64,000 nt of DNA, from positions 16,415 to 80,414 of the forward strand of contig CAKTZI010000015.1 in NCBI GenBank assembly GCA_934635385.1, in the 5' to 3' direction. The stretch's first letter is position 1. The number at the start of each line of letters is the position of its first letter. Shown here in pieces: positions 48,150 through 55,730 of the stretch. Below the pieces are notes generated by a model. That model was not told where the DNA came from. It worked only from the letters and a program-made list of their open reading frames with translations, and made no database searches. A program made the translations under genes and the position numbers. The DNA comes from an uncultured Kiritimatiellota bacterium. GTDB lineage: Bacteria > Verrucomicrobiota > Kiritimatiellia > RFP12 > UBA1067.

Positions 48150-50840
48150 TCACAGCTTATCCATGACATTCAAGAACTCGTCGAGCCTGTCCGCCCCCGG
48201 CACGCCGTCGCCCTTCTCCCTGAACACCATGAAATACTTGTACTTCGTCCCCGCCGCATTTGCCCAGGCCTTGCCGAGGCCGAGCTTCTCCCGGCTGTCC
48301 GTGCCGTCCAGGTGCGCCCCCTTGACCTCAACCAGCACGAGCGTTCCCTTGTCCGTCATCACCATGAAGTCCGGGTAGTGCGTGATGAAGCCGTTGAGGC
48401 CAAACCCCTTCCGGTCGCGGATGCGGTGCCACCAACGGACATTCGGCTTCGCCGCGACCTTCGCGATGACGTCCTGCTCCTCCGGGTTCATGTCGGCATA
48501 TTCGCCCGCGTAAAGCGACTTGTCAAGGAAGGTGATCGCCTCGCCGGGCGCGATCGACGGCGGCAGCCTGTACATCGGCGCGCACGAGATCTCGTTCGCT
48601 TCGAGCATCTTGTCGAACCGCTCGCGCCGATACGCCTTCTCCAGCGTCTCGACCTTCCGCCGGACACACGCCGCGAACGGCGTCAGCATCTCCGGCACGA
48701 GCTGATCCCGAACGGCGGAGGGCAAGCCGTCCATCACGCGCAACACATAGGCGCGAATCTCCTGGCTCGTCGAGCTGTCATGCCGTTTGGTCTTGTCGAT
48801 CAGAGACGCCGCCGCGTCCGCCAGCTTCTTCAGCCGCTCTTCCGTCGTCTTGCCCGAAAGCTGCCCCGTGAAGAAGTCCATCTCCGCCTTCGACAGCATC
48901 TTGCTCTTGGGGCGCACGTCCCCCGACTCGGCGAGATCGACGCTCACGGCCCCCGAAAGAGCCGGATTGAAATCAACGGTCGCGTCTTGCGCCGACAGCT
49001 TGAACCCGTCCAGCAGCGTGTCCGCATCAAGAAGTACGTTCTCCGAACCGAACAGGCCGGCGTCTGACGTGACGACGAACTGCGGAACCGCCAACGCCAG
49101 TGCCTCGTCGCGAAAACCATCTTCCATCTTGTATGATTTCATCATTGGAACTCCCATGTCCGCCAAGGGGTCGTCGTCTTGCGCAAGGGCGTCGTCGTAG
49201 GCGTCCCCCTGTCTCTCCGCGTCGTCCGTCAGGCTCGTGATCGAACCGCATTCCGTCGCCGACGCCTCCATGCCGCCCTCCACGGGCGAAATCCGCGCCG
49301 TCTCCGGCAGGCCGTCAAGTCCTGTTCCCGTTTCGTCCGCTGCGGACGACACAGAGGCCGCCTTTCCTGGCAAGTCCGGCTGTTCGGGCGGGGCGAGCGC
49401 CGGCGCGTCCGCATTCGGGAGGGACGCGCTTGTCGCGTCCGCTTCGGAAACCTCCGCCACACGGTAGTCGGCAGCGCTGAACCCGGCTCCGTTCAGTCCG
49501 GCGACGACGCTCGCCACCGTCGCGTTGAAGTCGTTGCTCGACGCCAGCACATAGGACATGTTGAGCAGCTTCGCCGCATGCCGCCGCGCGTAGGGCTGGC
49601 GGAGGATGCGCCCGACGATCTGCTCCACGTCGATCTTGGACGTCTTGTTCGCGAGCGACGCGAGGACATAGGCAAACGGGCAGTCCCATCCCTCCTTCAG
49701 CGCGTTCACCGTAATGACGTAGCGAATCGGGCAGTCTGGCGACAGGAGCCGCGTCGTGCCGATCTCGTCCTTCTGGGCCGTCTTGATGGCGATCTCCTGC
49801 GCCGGGATGCCCATGTCGACGAGCTTCGCCTTGATCTTGTCGAACGTTGCCGAATCGGACGACACGTTCGCCTGCGCCTGGAAGAGAACGATCGGCCGCA
49901 CATACGCGCCGCCCGCCGCCTCTTCGGCCTTGGCCTTCGCCTCCAGCACGCCGCGCAGGTGTACCGCGTCGCCGATGACGTCGAGAATCTGCGGACGGTT
50001 GTAGACGATGACCGGCAGCTTCACCATGTTGTCCTTCTTCAGCTCCCGCGCGTTCACGTAGGAGATGATGTTCGACCGTTTGGTGGGCGTCGCCGTCATC
50101 GACAGCACAAAGGACGGGTTGACGTTCCGGAGCATGTCGAGGGAGAGCGTGCTTTTCGCGTTGTGGCTCTCGTCCACGACCGTCACGGGGTTGAGCCGAC
50201 GGATGACCTGGATGAGCGCCGTCTCGGGCGTGTCCGCCAGCAGCAGGTCCCTGTTGTCGAACCAGTCGGCGAACCGGAGGAGGTTACCGTTCTCCTGGTA
50301 GATCTTCTTGTCGTCCTGCCTCTTCGGGTTCGCCCGGATCGACGCATAGCAGAAGACGCAGATGCTCAGGTTGCCCTGCACCGCGTCCGGCGAGAAGTTC
50401 TGCCCGTTCAGCAGCTGCTCCTTCGTGTAGACGTTGACCGCGCCCCCGAAATCGGCGTTGAGCCGCTGGCGGTACGGATGCGCCGGATCGCTCAGGTTCG
50501 CGACGGTCTGCGTCAGGATCGCGTCGCTCGGCACCAGCCACAGCACGAACTTCGTCTTGCCGGGCGGCAGGCGGTCGAAGATCCTGCGGACGGCGCACGT
50601 CGCGAGGAACGTCTTTCCGCCGCCCGTCGGGACCTTGATGCACACGTTCGGCGCGCCGCCCACGTCGTCGCAGTAGCCCGGCACGCCCATCCCGTCAAGG
50701 GGATTGACAGCAACGCCCTTCTGTCCCCAATACCTTTTCCACGCGGCATGGAGGCCGTTCGTCGTGTCGAGCGCGTCCAAGTACGCGCCGATGTCGTCCA
50801 TCACATGAACCTGATAGCCCTTCAGTTCCATATCAATCAT
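48150..50840 (-). CDS. res: Type III restriction enzyme, Res subunit
   Basis: An 896-residue SF2 helicase-nuclease. Helicase motifs: NVCIKVPTGGGKTFLATCAV (Walker A), NPVTVVDESHNAKSTLSLDM (DESH), FVLSMTATPTKRSNII, ITVNALKEGWDCPFAYVLAS and VEQIVGRILRQPYARRHAA. The C-terminal nuclease is THYPDFMVMTDKGTLVLVEV followed by KGAH (PD...EVK). A low-complexity insert of about 150 residues rich in Ala, Asp and Glu (ADAPALAPPEQPDLPGKAAS) separates the two. The ATG at 50840 (or 50831) follows the GxxExxY gene with a short overlap. It serves two Mod genes. Confidence 0.9.
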   Translation of the reverse strand: MIDMELKGYQVHVMDDIGAYLDALDTTNGLHAAWKRYWGQKGVAVNPLDGMGVPGYCDDVGGAPNVCIKVPTGGGKTFLATCAVRRIFDRLPPGKTKFVLWLVPSDAILTQTVANLSDPAHPYRQRLNADFGGAVNVYTKEQLLNGQNFSPDAVQGNLSICVFCYASIRANPKRQDDKKIYQENGNLLRFADWFDNRDLLLADTPETALIQVIRRLNPVTVVDESHNAKSTLSLDMLRNVNPSFVLSMTATPTKRSNIISYVNARELKKDNMVKLPVIVYNRPQILDVIGDAVHLRGVLEAKAKAEEAAGGAYVRPIVLFQAQANVSSDSATFDKIKAKLVDMGIPAQEIAIKTAQKDEIGTTRLLSPDCPIRYVITVNALKEGWDCPFAYVLASLANKTSKIDVEQIVGRILRQPYARRHAAKLLNMSYVLASSNDFNATVASVVAGLNGAGFSAADYRVAEVSEADATSASLPNADAPALAPPEQPDLPGKAASVSSAADETGTGLDGLPETARISPVEGGMEASATECGSITSLTDDAERQGDAYDDALAQDDDPLADMGVPMMKSYKMEDGFRDEALALAVPQFVVTSDAGLFGSENVLLDADTLLDGFKLSAQDATVDFNPALSGAVSVDLAESGDVRPKSKMLSKAEMDFFTGQLSGKTTEERLKKLADAAASLIDKTKRHDSSTSQEIRAYVLRVMDGLPSAVRDQLVPEMLTPFAACVRRKVETLEKAYRRERFDKMLEANEISCAPMYRLPPSIAPGEAITFLDKSLYAGEYADMNPEEQDVIAKVAAKPNVRWWHRIRDRKGFGLNGFITHYPDFMVMTDKGTLVLVEVKGAHLDGTDSREKLGLGKAWANAAGTKYKYFMVFREKGDGVPGADRLDEFLNVMDKL

Positions 50841-51489
50841 TCTCTCCCTTCGTTCCAGTTCCCCCGCCAGCTTCTCCGCCTCTCCGCAACTCCGCGTGAG
50901 CCTCGTCCCCCACACCGGCATTCTCACGCGGAGACGCGGAGGCGCGGAGGCATGAGGGGTTTGGGGCTGGCGATCCGCACGGGACAGACGCCCCGACACC
51001 TTCTCCGCCTCTCCGCAACTCCGCGTGAGACCTGTACCCCGTGCCGACGGCTTCCTCACGCGGAGACGCGGAGGCGCGGAGCGCGTTGACGCGCAAGACA
51101 GAACCTAACTCGTCGAAGTCATTGACAACCCTCGCAAAACCTTCGCGCAACGTCGCCATCCCAAAATTGACCAGAAGCCCAACCTGAAGACGCATGACCT
51201 TCAGATACGTCTTGACCTGTTTGCAATAGACGGGCAGGTTTTTCTCCGTTGACTTCAATTCGACGACAACCTTCCCTTCCACAAGCAGATCAAGTCGAAA
51301 CGCCTCGGGGAAGAGCATCCCCTCGTATTCAAACGAGATGGGCTTCTGGACTTCCACTCTCATCCCGCGCCTCTGCAATTCCGCCGCCAACAGTCGCTCA
51401 TAAACGGACTCAAGCATGCCGGGGCCAAAGATTCGATGGATCTTGATGGCCGCATCAAGGATCTCCCCCGTTATTTCATCTATCGTCAT
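50833..51489 (-). CDS. GxxExxY family protein, copy 2, extended by repeats
   Basis: The first about 130 residues are a GxxExxY protein: IHRIFGPGMLESVYERLLAA, PEAFRLDLLVEGKVVVELKS and TEKNLPVYCKQVKTYLKVMR. The remaining 85 residues are encoded by two family-A hairpin repeats (VNALRASASPREEAVG, RSHAELRRGGEGVGAS, CLRASASPRENAGVG, EAHAELRRGGEAGG). The repeats have replaced the natural end and carry the frame to overlap the Res start. The ATG has GCGGAGGAT as ribosome site, itself the tip of a repeat arm. Function unknown. Confidence 0.85.
   Translation of the reverse strand: MTIDEITGEILDAAIKIHRIFGPGMLESVYERLLAAELQRRGMRVEVQKPISFEYEGMLFPEAFRLDLLVEGKVVVELKSTEKNLPVYCKQVKTYLKVMRLQVGLLVNFGMATLREGFARVVNDFDELGSVLRVNALRASASPREEAVGTGYRSHAELRRGGEGVGASVPCGSPAPNPSCLRASASPRENAGVGDEAHAELRRGGEAGGGTGTKGEND
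50873..51081. repeat. Two family-A hairpin repeats in the GxxExxY 3-prime end
   Basis: Each is about 78 bp: arm CTCCGCCTCTCCGCAACTCC ending GCGTGAG, a 25-bp spacer, and the inverse-type arm CTCACGCGGAGACGCGGAGG ending CGCGGAG (50873-50950 and 51003-51081). Confidence 0.9.
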
Positions 51490-51522
51490 TGCGATCCTCC
51501 GCCTCTCCGCAACTCCGCGTGA
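51490..51522. repeat. Family-A repeat arm between Mod1 and GxxExxY
   Basis: CCTCCGCCTCTCCGCAACTC followed by CGCGTGATC; it links the Mod1 stop to the ribosome site of the GxxExxY gene. Confidence 0.85.
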
Positions 51523-51527
51523 TCAAG

Positions 51528-53510
51528 TCAGAACCGCGTGATGTCGCGGGGAATCTTCTTGAAGGTGATGCGGTACTTCTCCAGCTCCGCCGCGCCGAGC
51601 GTGCAGACGTCGGCGTAGATGACGTAGCGCTCGGCCTTCGTCCTGATCGTGCGGAGGAGCGCCCGGTTGAGCGTGACGACAGCGCCCCGCTCGTAGCAGA
51701 AGTAATACGCCACGCCAAACGCCGTACCCAGCAGATAGGGGTCACACGGAGCCACGGAGGCACGGAGGGTTCGCCTACCCCCTTCTCCGCCTCTCCGCAA
51801 CTCCGCGTGTGAGAACTCCCCTGCGCCTTTCGTCTCGGTGTACCAGACGTATTCGCGGATCGCCGCCTCGCCGGCCGCCTCGTTCAGGACGCCATCCCGC
51901 ATCAGTTCTGGCCCCAGCTCGTAATAGCCGAAGCCGCCGCCCGTGCCCTCGACGGTTTTCTCACGCGGAGACGCTTCCGAACGGACGGCTTCCTCACGCG
52001 GAGACGCGGAGGCGCGGAGACTTGAAGGAATTGACGCGGACACGACGCCCGATATCGAATCAGTTTCTCCGCCTCTCCGCAACTCCGCGTGAGACGATTT
52101 CCCTGCGCCCGCGTGGCCATACCCCGAAATGACGCGCTTCACGCGCTCCGCCGTCACGCTCTCGGCATAGTCCATCATCTCGATCAGGATGAACCGCCTG
52201 TTGCCGCCGTCCGCCCTGTTCATGTTCAGGACAGCATGAGCCGTTGTCCCCGAACCAGCAAAAGAATCAAGGACAAGGGCGTTCTTGGGTAACGTGTGCC
52301 TCAGAAGGTACTCTATCAACTCAACAGGCTTTACGGTGTCAAAGCCATGCATGTTTCCCAACAGTTGATTCAACATCATCTTACCGCCTTCAGCTGTTCC
52401 GCTCACCTCTTTCGGAATATGGCACCAGAAAGGGGCAACCTCTTCTTTTTCCTCGTGCTCGTAGTATTTCAACATCGGTTCACCTGTCTCAAAGGTAATC
52501 CGATTCTTGGCGTATAGTTCCTTGATCTTGTCTTCACCCGCTTGCCAGCGTTTAGTTGGCGGCGGTGTGTAACCCGCAAGCGAGAAAGTCATCGTTTCGC
52601 GTTTATTTTCTCCACGATTAGACTTGAGAATGGTTTGAAGGCGATACCTCCCATCTTTGTCTTCATGCGGATAACTTCGAGGCTTACCAGACGTTACACA
52701 GAGAAATTCCGGCTCTCCTCTACCCTTGTAACACAAAATGAATTCAGAGTCATTTTGTGGTTTATACTTTGCCTTTCCTGTGTTGGATGGTTTCGCCCTA
52801 CTTTTCCATGTGAAGGTTGCGACAAAGTTCTGACTCCCAAATATCTCGTCGCAAACAAGGCGCAAGTTCGCAAACTCGTTGTCGTCAATCGAGATGAAGA
52901 TCGCGCCGTCCTCGGCCAGCAGTTTCCGCAGGAGCATGAGGCGCGGATACATCATGCACAGCCACTTGTCGTGCCGCGTGAAGTCCTCGCCCTCCTTGCC
53001 GACGACCTTGTTGAGCCAAGCCCTGATCTGCGGATCGTTCACGTTGTCATTGTAGACCCAGCCCTCGTTGCCCGTGTTGTACGGCGGGTCGATGTAGACG
53101 CACTTGACCCGTCCCTCATAGCGCGGCAAAAGCGACTTCAGCGCCAGGAGGTTGTCGCCGTGGATGATCATGTTCTCTGTTTCCGCACCGCCGTTTTCCT
53201 CACGCGGAGACGCGGAGGCGCGGAGGCTTGAAAGGATTGACGCGGACGCGACGCCCAGTCCGGCTTCTCCGCCTCTCCGCAACTCCGCGTGAGACATCTC
53301 CGCACCACCGTTTCCCTCACGCGGAGACGCGGAGGCGCGGAGATCGATAGGGGCTTGGGCGGACGCGACGCCCAGTCCGGATTCTCCGCCTCTCCGCAAC
53401 TCCGCGTGAGACTCATCCCCATACCCCCACTTCCGCTCCAGCACGTGATACGGCACCGCATTGTGGTGGTTGACGACCTTCTTCTTCCCCGCCCATTCAA
53501 GCATCGGCAT
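51528..53510 (-). CDS. mod: Type III DNA methyltransferase Mod, copy 1
   Basis: A 660-residue beta-group adenine methylase. MPMLEWAGKKKVVNHHNAVP is the usual Mod start; VKCVYIDPPYNTGNEGWVYN holds DPPY, and VLDSFAGSGTTAHAVLNMNR is the AdoMet motif. The specificity region (between about residues 230 and 400) differs completely from Mod2, while both ends are nearly identical. Family-A repeats interrupt it in frame at three places: after KWGYGDE, after GYGHAGAGKS and near the end (EFSHAELRRGGEGG). The ATG at 53510 has GGGAGGG upstream. A 20-residue signal-peptide-like leader frame (RLRFAIFASLLTMGGFA) precedes it. Confidence 0.9.
   Translation of the reverse strand: MPMLEWAGKKKVVNHHNAVPYHVLERKWGYGDESHAELRRGGESGLGVASAQAPIDLRASASPREGNGGAEMSHAELRRGGEAGLGVASASILSSLRASASPREENGGAETENMIIHGDNLLALKSLLPRYEGRVKCVYIDPPYNTGNEGWVYNDNVNDPQIRAWLNKVVGKEGEDFTRHDKWLCMMYPRLMLLRKLLAEDGAIFISIDDNEFANLRLVCDEIFGSQNFVATFTWKSRAKPSNTGKAKYKPQNDSEFILCYKGRGEPEFLCVTSGKPRSYPHEDKDGRYRLQTILKSNRGENKRETMTFSLAGYTPPPTKRWQAGEDKIKELYAKNRITFETGEPMLKYYEHEEKEEVAPFWCHIPKEVSGTAEGGKMMLNQLLGNMHGFDTVKPVELIEYLLRHTLPKNALVLDSFAGSGTTAHAVLNMNRADGGNRRFILIEMMDYAESVTAERVKRVISGYGHAGAGKSSHAELRRGGETDSISGVVSASIPSSLRASASPREEAVRSEASPREKTVEGTGGGFGYYELGPELMRDGVLNEAAGEAAIREYVWYTETKGAGEFSHAELRRGGEGGRRTLRASVAPCDPYLLGTAFGVAYYFCYERGAVVTLNRALLRTIRTKAERYVIYADVCTLGAAELEKYRITFKKIPRDITRF
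51745..51813. repeat. Repeat arms in the Mod1 3-prime part
   Basis: GGTCACACGGAGCCACGGAG GCACGG-type and CTCCGCCTCTCCGCAACTCC arms, encoding HAELRRGGE and LRASVAPCD. Confidence 0.8.
51966..52093. repeat. Family-A repeats inside Mod1 (C-terminal third)
   Basis: CTCACGCGGAGACGCGGAGG and CTCCGCCTCTCCGCAACTCC arms, with spacers, in frame as SSHAELRRGGE, LRASASPREE and ASPREKTVE. Confidence 0.9.
53199..53411. repeat. Family-A repeats inside Mod1 (N-terminal part)
   Basis: Two complete hairpin elements inserted between KWGYGDE and ENMIIHGDNLLALKSL, coding SHAELRRGGESGLGVAS and LRASASPRE twice. Confidence 0.9.
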
Positions 53511-53581
53511 GGCGAACCCTCCCATCGTCAGGAGCGAAGCAAAGATGGCAAATCGTAATCTCATGGTCAAGCATGACGCGC

Positions 53582-53592
53582 ATTATACCAAA
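53582..53592 (-). promoter_or_regulatory. Extended -10 promoter of Mod1
   Basis: Minus strand AACTTTTGGTATAATGCGCG, 72 bp before the Mod1 ATG. The same promoter plus leader is duplicated at 60439. Confidence 0.7.
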
Positions 53593-53597
53593 AGTTC

Positions 53598-54530
53598 TCA
53601 CCACGGCCGTGCGTCTTCTAGATTCGTGTCATTGGGCTTCGGGTTGAACCACGTCCTGACGCTCAGGCCAATGTAGGCATTCAGCCCTTCGCCGATGCGC
53701 CCGTAGTTCGCGCGCATCACTTGCCCCAGATGGTTTGTCTCCGTTCTCGTGCGGAAAACGAGATACTCGTCATTCGGCAGAGCGTCATCCTTTGTCATTC
53801 GGTCATTTTTGCGCTCGATCTCAAGGACAATCTCCTTCACGAAGACAGCATTCGTGTCGGCGACATGAGCATAGGGGAATTGGCTGCCCGCATCTTTCCG
53901 CGCGCGATAGAAACCGTCTGCGGCATTCGGCATTGAAAGGGTCAATCGCCGCCAGTAGCTGACATACCAGCCATCTTCAGGTCGCTCCACGGCTTCATAG
54001 CGAACTGAAAGGTCGGGATGTTTTCCATTCCCATAGGGAGGGCACCACTGCAGACTTTCGAGATCAAGCGACACGACTTCGTTCGTCGCCGGGAACGGCC
54101 AATACTGCCGGTCTTGCCGTTCCAACTTGATCGGACTGCACTTCTTCTTGATGACAACGGGAATGTCCACCGTTCCATTCGACCACCTGCGCACCTTTGC
54201 AACCTCTTGCTTGGGCAGCGTCATGAATGCCCTTGTCTCAAAGTCCGCATCATAATACCCATCCTTCTGAACCGTGACACCCAATTCCCAATTGCATTGA
54301 TGCCGCGCTTCAAATATGCCCTGCGAATTCGTCGGCTTCCGAACCGTTTCAACCTTGGAGTCTGCCACATAGAAAGTGGCTGAGACCATTGCACCGTCAA
54401 CCGGGACTCCCTTTTCATCGGCGACATGAAGACGAATGTCAGCCAACGCATTGTCGCAGTACGGGTTGTACGCCCTCGCCATTCCCGAATGAACGACAAG
54501 ACAGGACAGAACACAGAATGAGATCCTCAT
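53598..54530 (-). CDS. Secreted companion protein, copy 2
   Basis: A 310-residue protein with signal peptide (MRISFCVLSCLVVHSGMARA) and the mature start YNPYCDNALADIRLHV. It has the beta domain (VADEKGVPVDGAMVSATFYV), then FPATNEVVSLDLESLQWCPP, then YLVFRTRTETNHLGQVMRAN and YGRIGEGLNAYIGL, ending NDTNLED. Sequence identity to copies 1 and 3 is patchy (conserved WCPPxG, TNxxGQV and NDxNLED) so the copies are old paralogs. The ATG overlaps the stop of hydrolase copy 2 by four bases. It is followed 11 bp later by the Mod1 promoter. Confidence 0.7.
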   Translation of the reverse strand: MRISFCVLSCLVVHSGMARAYNPYCDNALADIRLHVADEKGVPVDGAMVSATFYVADSKVETVRKPTNSQGIFEARHQCNWELGVTVQKDGYYDADFETRAFMTLPKQEVAKVRRWSNGTVDIPVVIKKKCSPIKLERQDRQYWPFPATNEVVSLDLESLQWCPPYGNGKHPDLSVRYEAVERPEDGWYVSYWRRLTLSMPNAADGFYRARKDAGSQFPYAHVADTNAVFVKEIVLEIERKNDRMTKDDALPNDEYLVFRTRTETNHLGQVMRANYGRIGEGLNAYIGLSVRTWFNPKPNDTNLEDARPW

Positions 54531-55702
54531 TTTAGGCCTCCAATCTCAACAATCTTCTCAAACACCTTGTGCGTGTAGAAATAGGCGACATTCTTGATGT
54601 CCGAATGAAGCCAGCGGTTTCTCAATCCTCCTGACTCACGCGGCCATCCGTTCGGCCTGAATGCCGGCGCGTTCATGTCGAACGACAGGATGCCCTTTGA
54701 CACGAGACTCGTCGCCCCCGCCGGCGGCGAAAGGGCTGGAATGCCCTTCGCCAAATGAAAGTCAATGACCAGCCGCGGATTGTCGGGGTTCGCCATGCCT
54801 TCCGGGAAAAGCCTGAAGACCGTGTTTGTCCGCATCTCCCCATCCGTCAATGCCGCCGCCTGTGCGGGCGTGAACTTGTTGACCGTATGGACTTGAGTAG
54901 ATCCCGGATAGGTCACGATCCTTGTCGCGAACCCCCATCCCGCCCAGTCGGTCGTGCCCATGAAACCGAGCAACGAGTAACGTCCCTTGTAAAGTTCTTG
55001 CTTATGCCACGCATAGCGGTCGCCCCAGTTCCCAGAAGGGCTGACACCATCATAGAACGCGGGATTATGTTCGGCCATGTACAATTCCAGAACCTCGTCA
55101 CCCGACGAGTAGAAATTGACGACAAGAGGAGCAAGCGCCGCAAAACGTCCACGCCACGTCAACTTGCTGCGGGAATCGTTCGCGGCAAACAGCTCATGCC
55201 ATCGTGCCGTCCAACATGCATTTGTGTAGACCATCCAGTCGTCATGAACGAGATGGTTCTGAGGATCCGGATTGAACCGACCTGCGTCAAACGCCTCAGA
55301 AGGAATCGCGGAATTGAGCATGATGAGCTTGTCCGCACGAGCCCCATAGTCCTGAATTGCCGCCGCCGCAACCACAGTGCCAAGCGAATGGGCGATGATG
55401 ACGTTTCGCCCCGGCTCGGCGTTGATGCAGGCCGCAAGGCGCTGGGCGGTCACAAATGCATTGGACGCATTGGCGTGATAGTTCCACGGCGCGCCAATGT
55501 CGCTTTCCCAACTGACGGGCAGAAAGTTCATCTGCGCCCCGGCCTGCCACAGCCGCTTGAACATCTCGGCCGCCCACACCCGCTCCTCTTGCAAGGAGAC
55601 ATTGGCACCATGAATGAAGATGACATTTGACTTTTCTGCCCAAACCGTCAACGACGAGGCCAATGCAAGACACACAAGCGAAAACCGATAGTCTCTCTTC
55701 AT
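54527..55702 (-). CDS. Secreted alpha/beta-hydrolase, copy 2
   Basis: A 391-residue protein. Signal peptide MKRDYRFSLVCLALASSLTV, then EKSNVIFIHGANVSLQEERV. The nucleophile elbow is VIIAHSLGTVVAAAAIQDYG, followed by LIMLNSAIPSEAFDAG; the C-terminal His region is WLHSDIKNVAYFYTHKVFEK. The ATG at 55702 is used, with GGAGAGGG upstream; the frame further up to 55966 is the opposite reading of the Mod2 end. It starts 28 bp after the Mod2 stop, so it may be cotranscribed with Mod2. Confidence 0.75.
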   Translation of the reverse strand: MKRDYRFSLVCLALASSLTVWAEKSNVIFIHGANVSLQEERVWAAEMFKRLWQAGAQMNFLPVSWESDIGAPWNYHANASNAFVTAQRLAACINAEPGRNVIIAHSLGTVVAAAAIQDYGARADKLIMLNSAIPSEAFDAGRFNPDPQNHLVHDDWMVYTNACWTARWHELFAANDSRSKLTWRGRFAALAPLVVNFYSSGDEVLELYMAEHNPAFYDGVSPSGNWGDRYAWHKQELYKGRYSLLGFMGTTDWAGWGFATRIVTYPGSTQVHTVNKFTPAQAAALTDGEMRTNTVFRLFPEGMANPDNPRLVIDFHLAKGIPALSPPAGATSLVSKGILSFDMNAPAFRPNGWPRESGGLRNRWLHSDIKNVAYFYTHKVFEKIVEIGGLK

Positions 55703-55730
55703 GTTCTGTTTCCCTCTCCACGTGATCAAG

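Noticed and set aside
49179..51089. Plus-strand open frame opposite Res
   Set aside because: Shadow frame, Arg/Val/Asp-rich, ends in repeat-derived sequence.
53510..53570. Mod1 as a secreted protein because of its signal-peptide-like N-terminal extension
   Set aside because: The normal Mod start MPMLEWAGKKK has its own GGGAGGG ribosome site; the leader is better seen as part of a shared 5-prime cassette.
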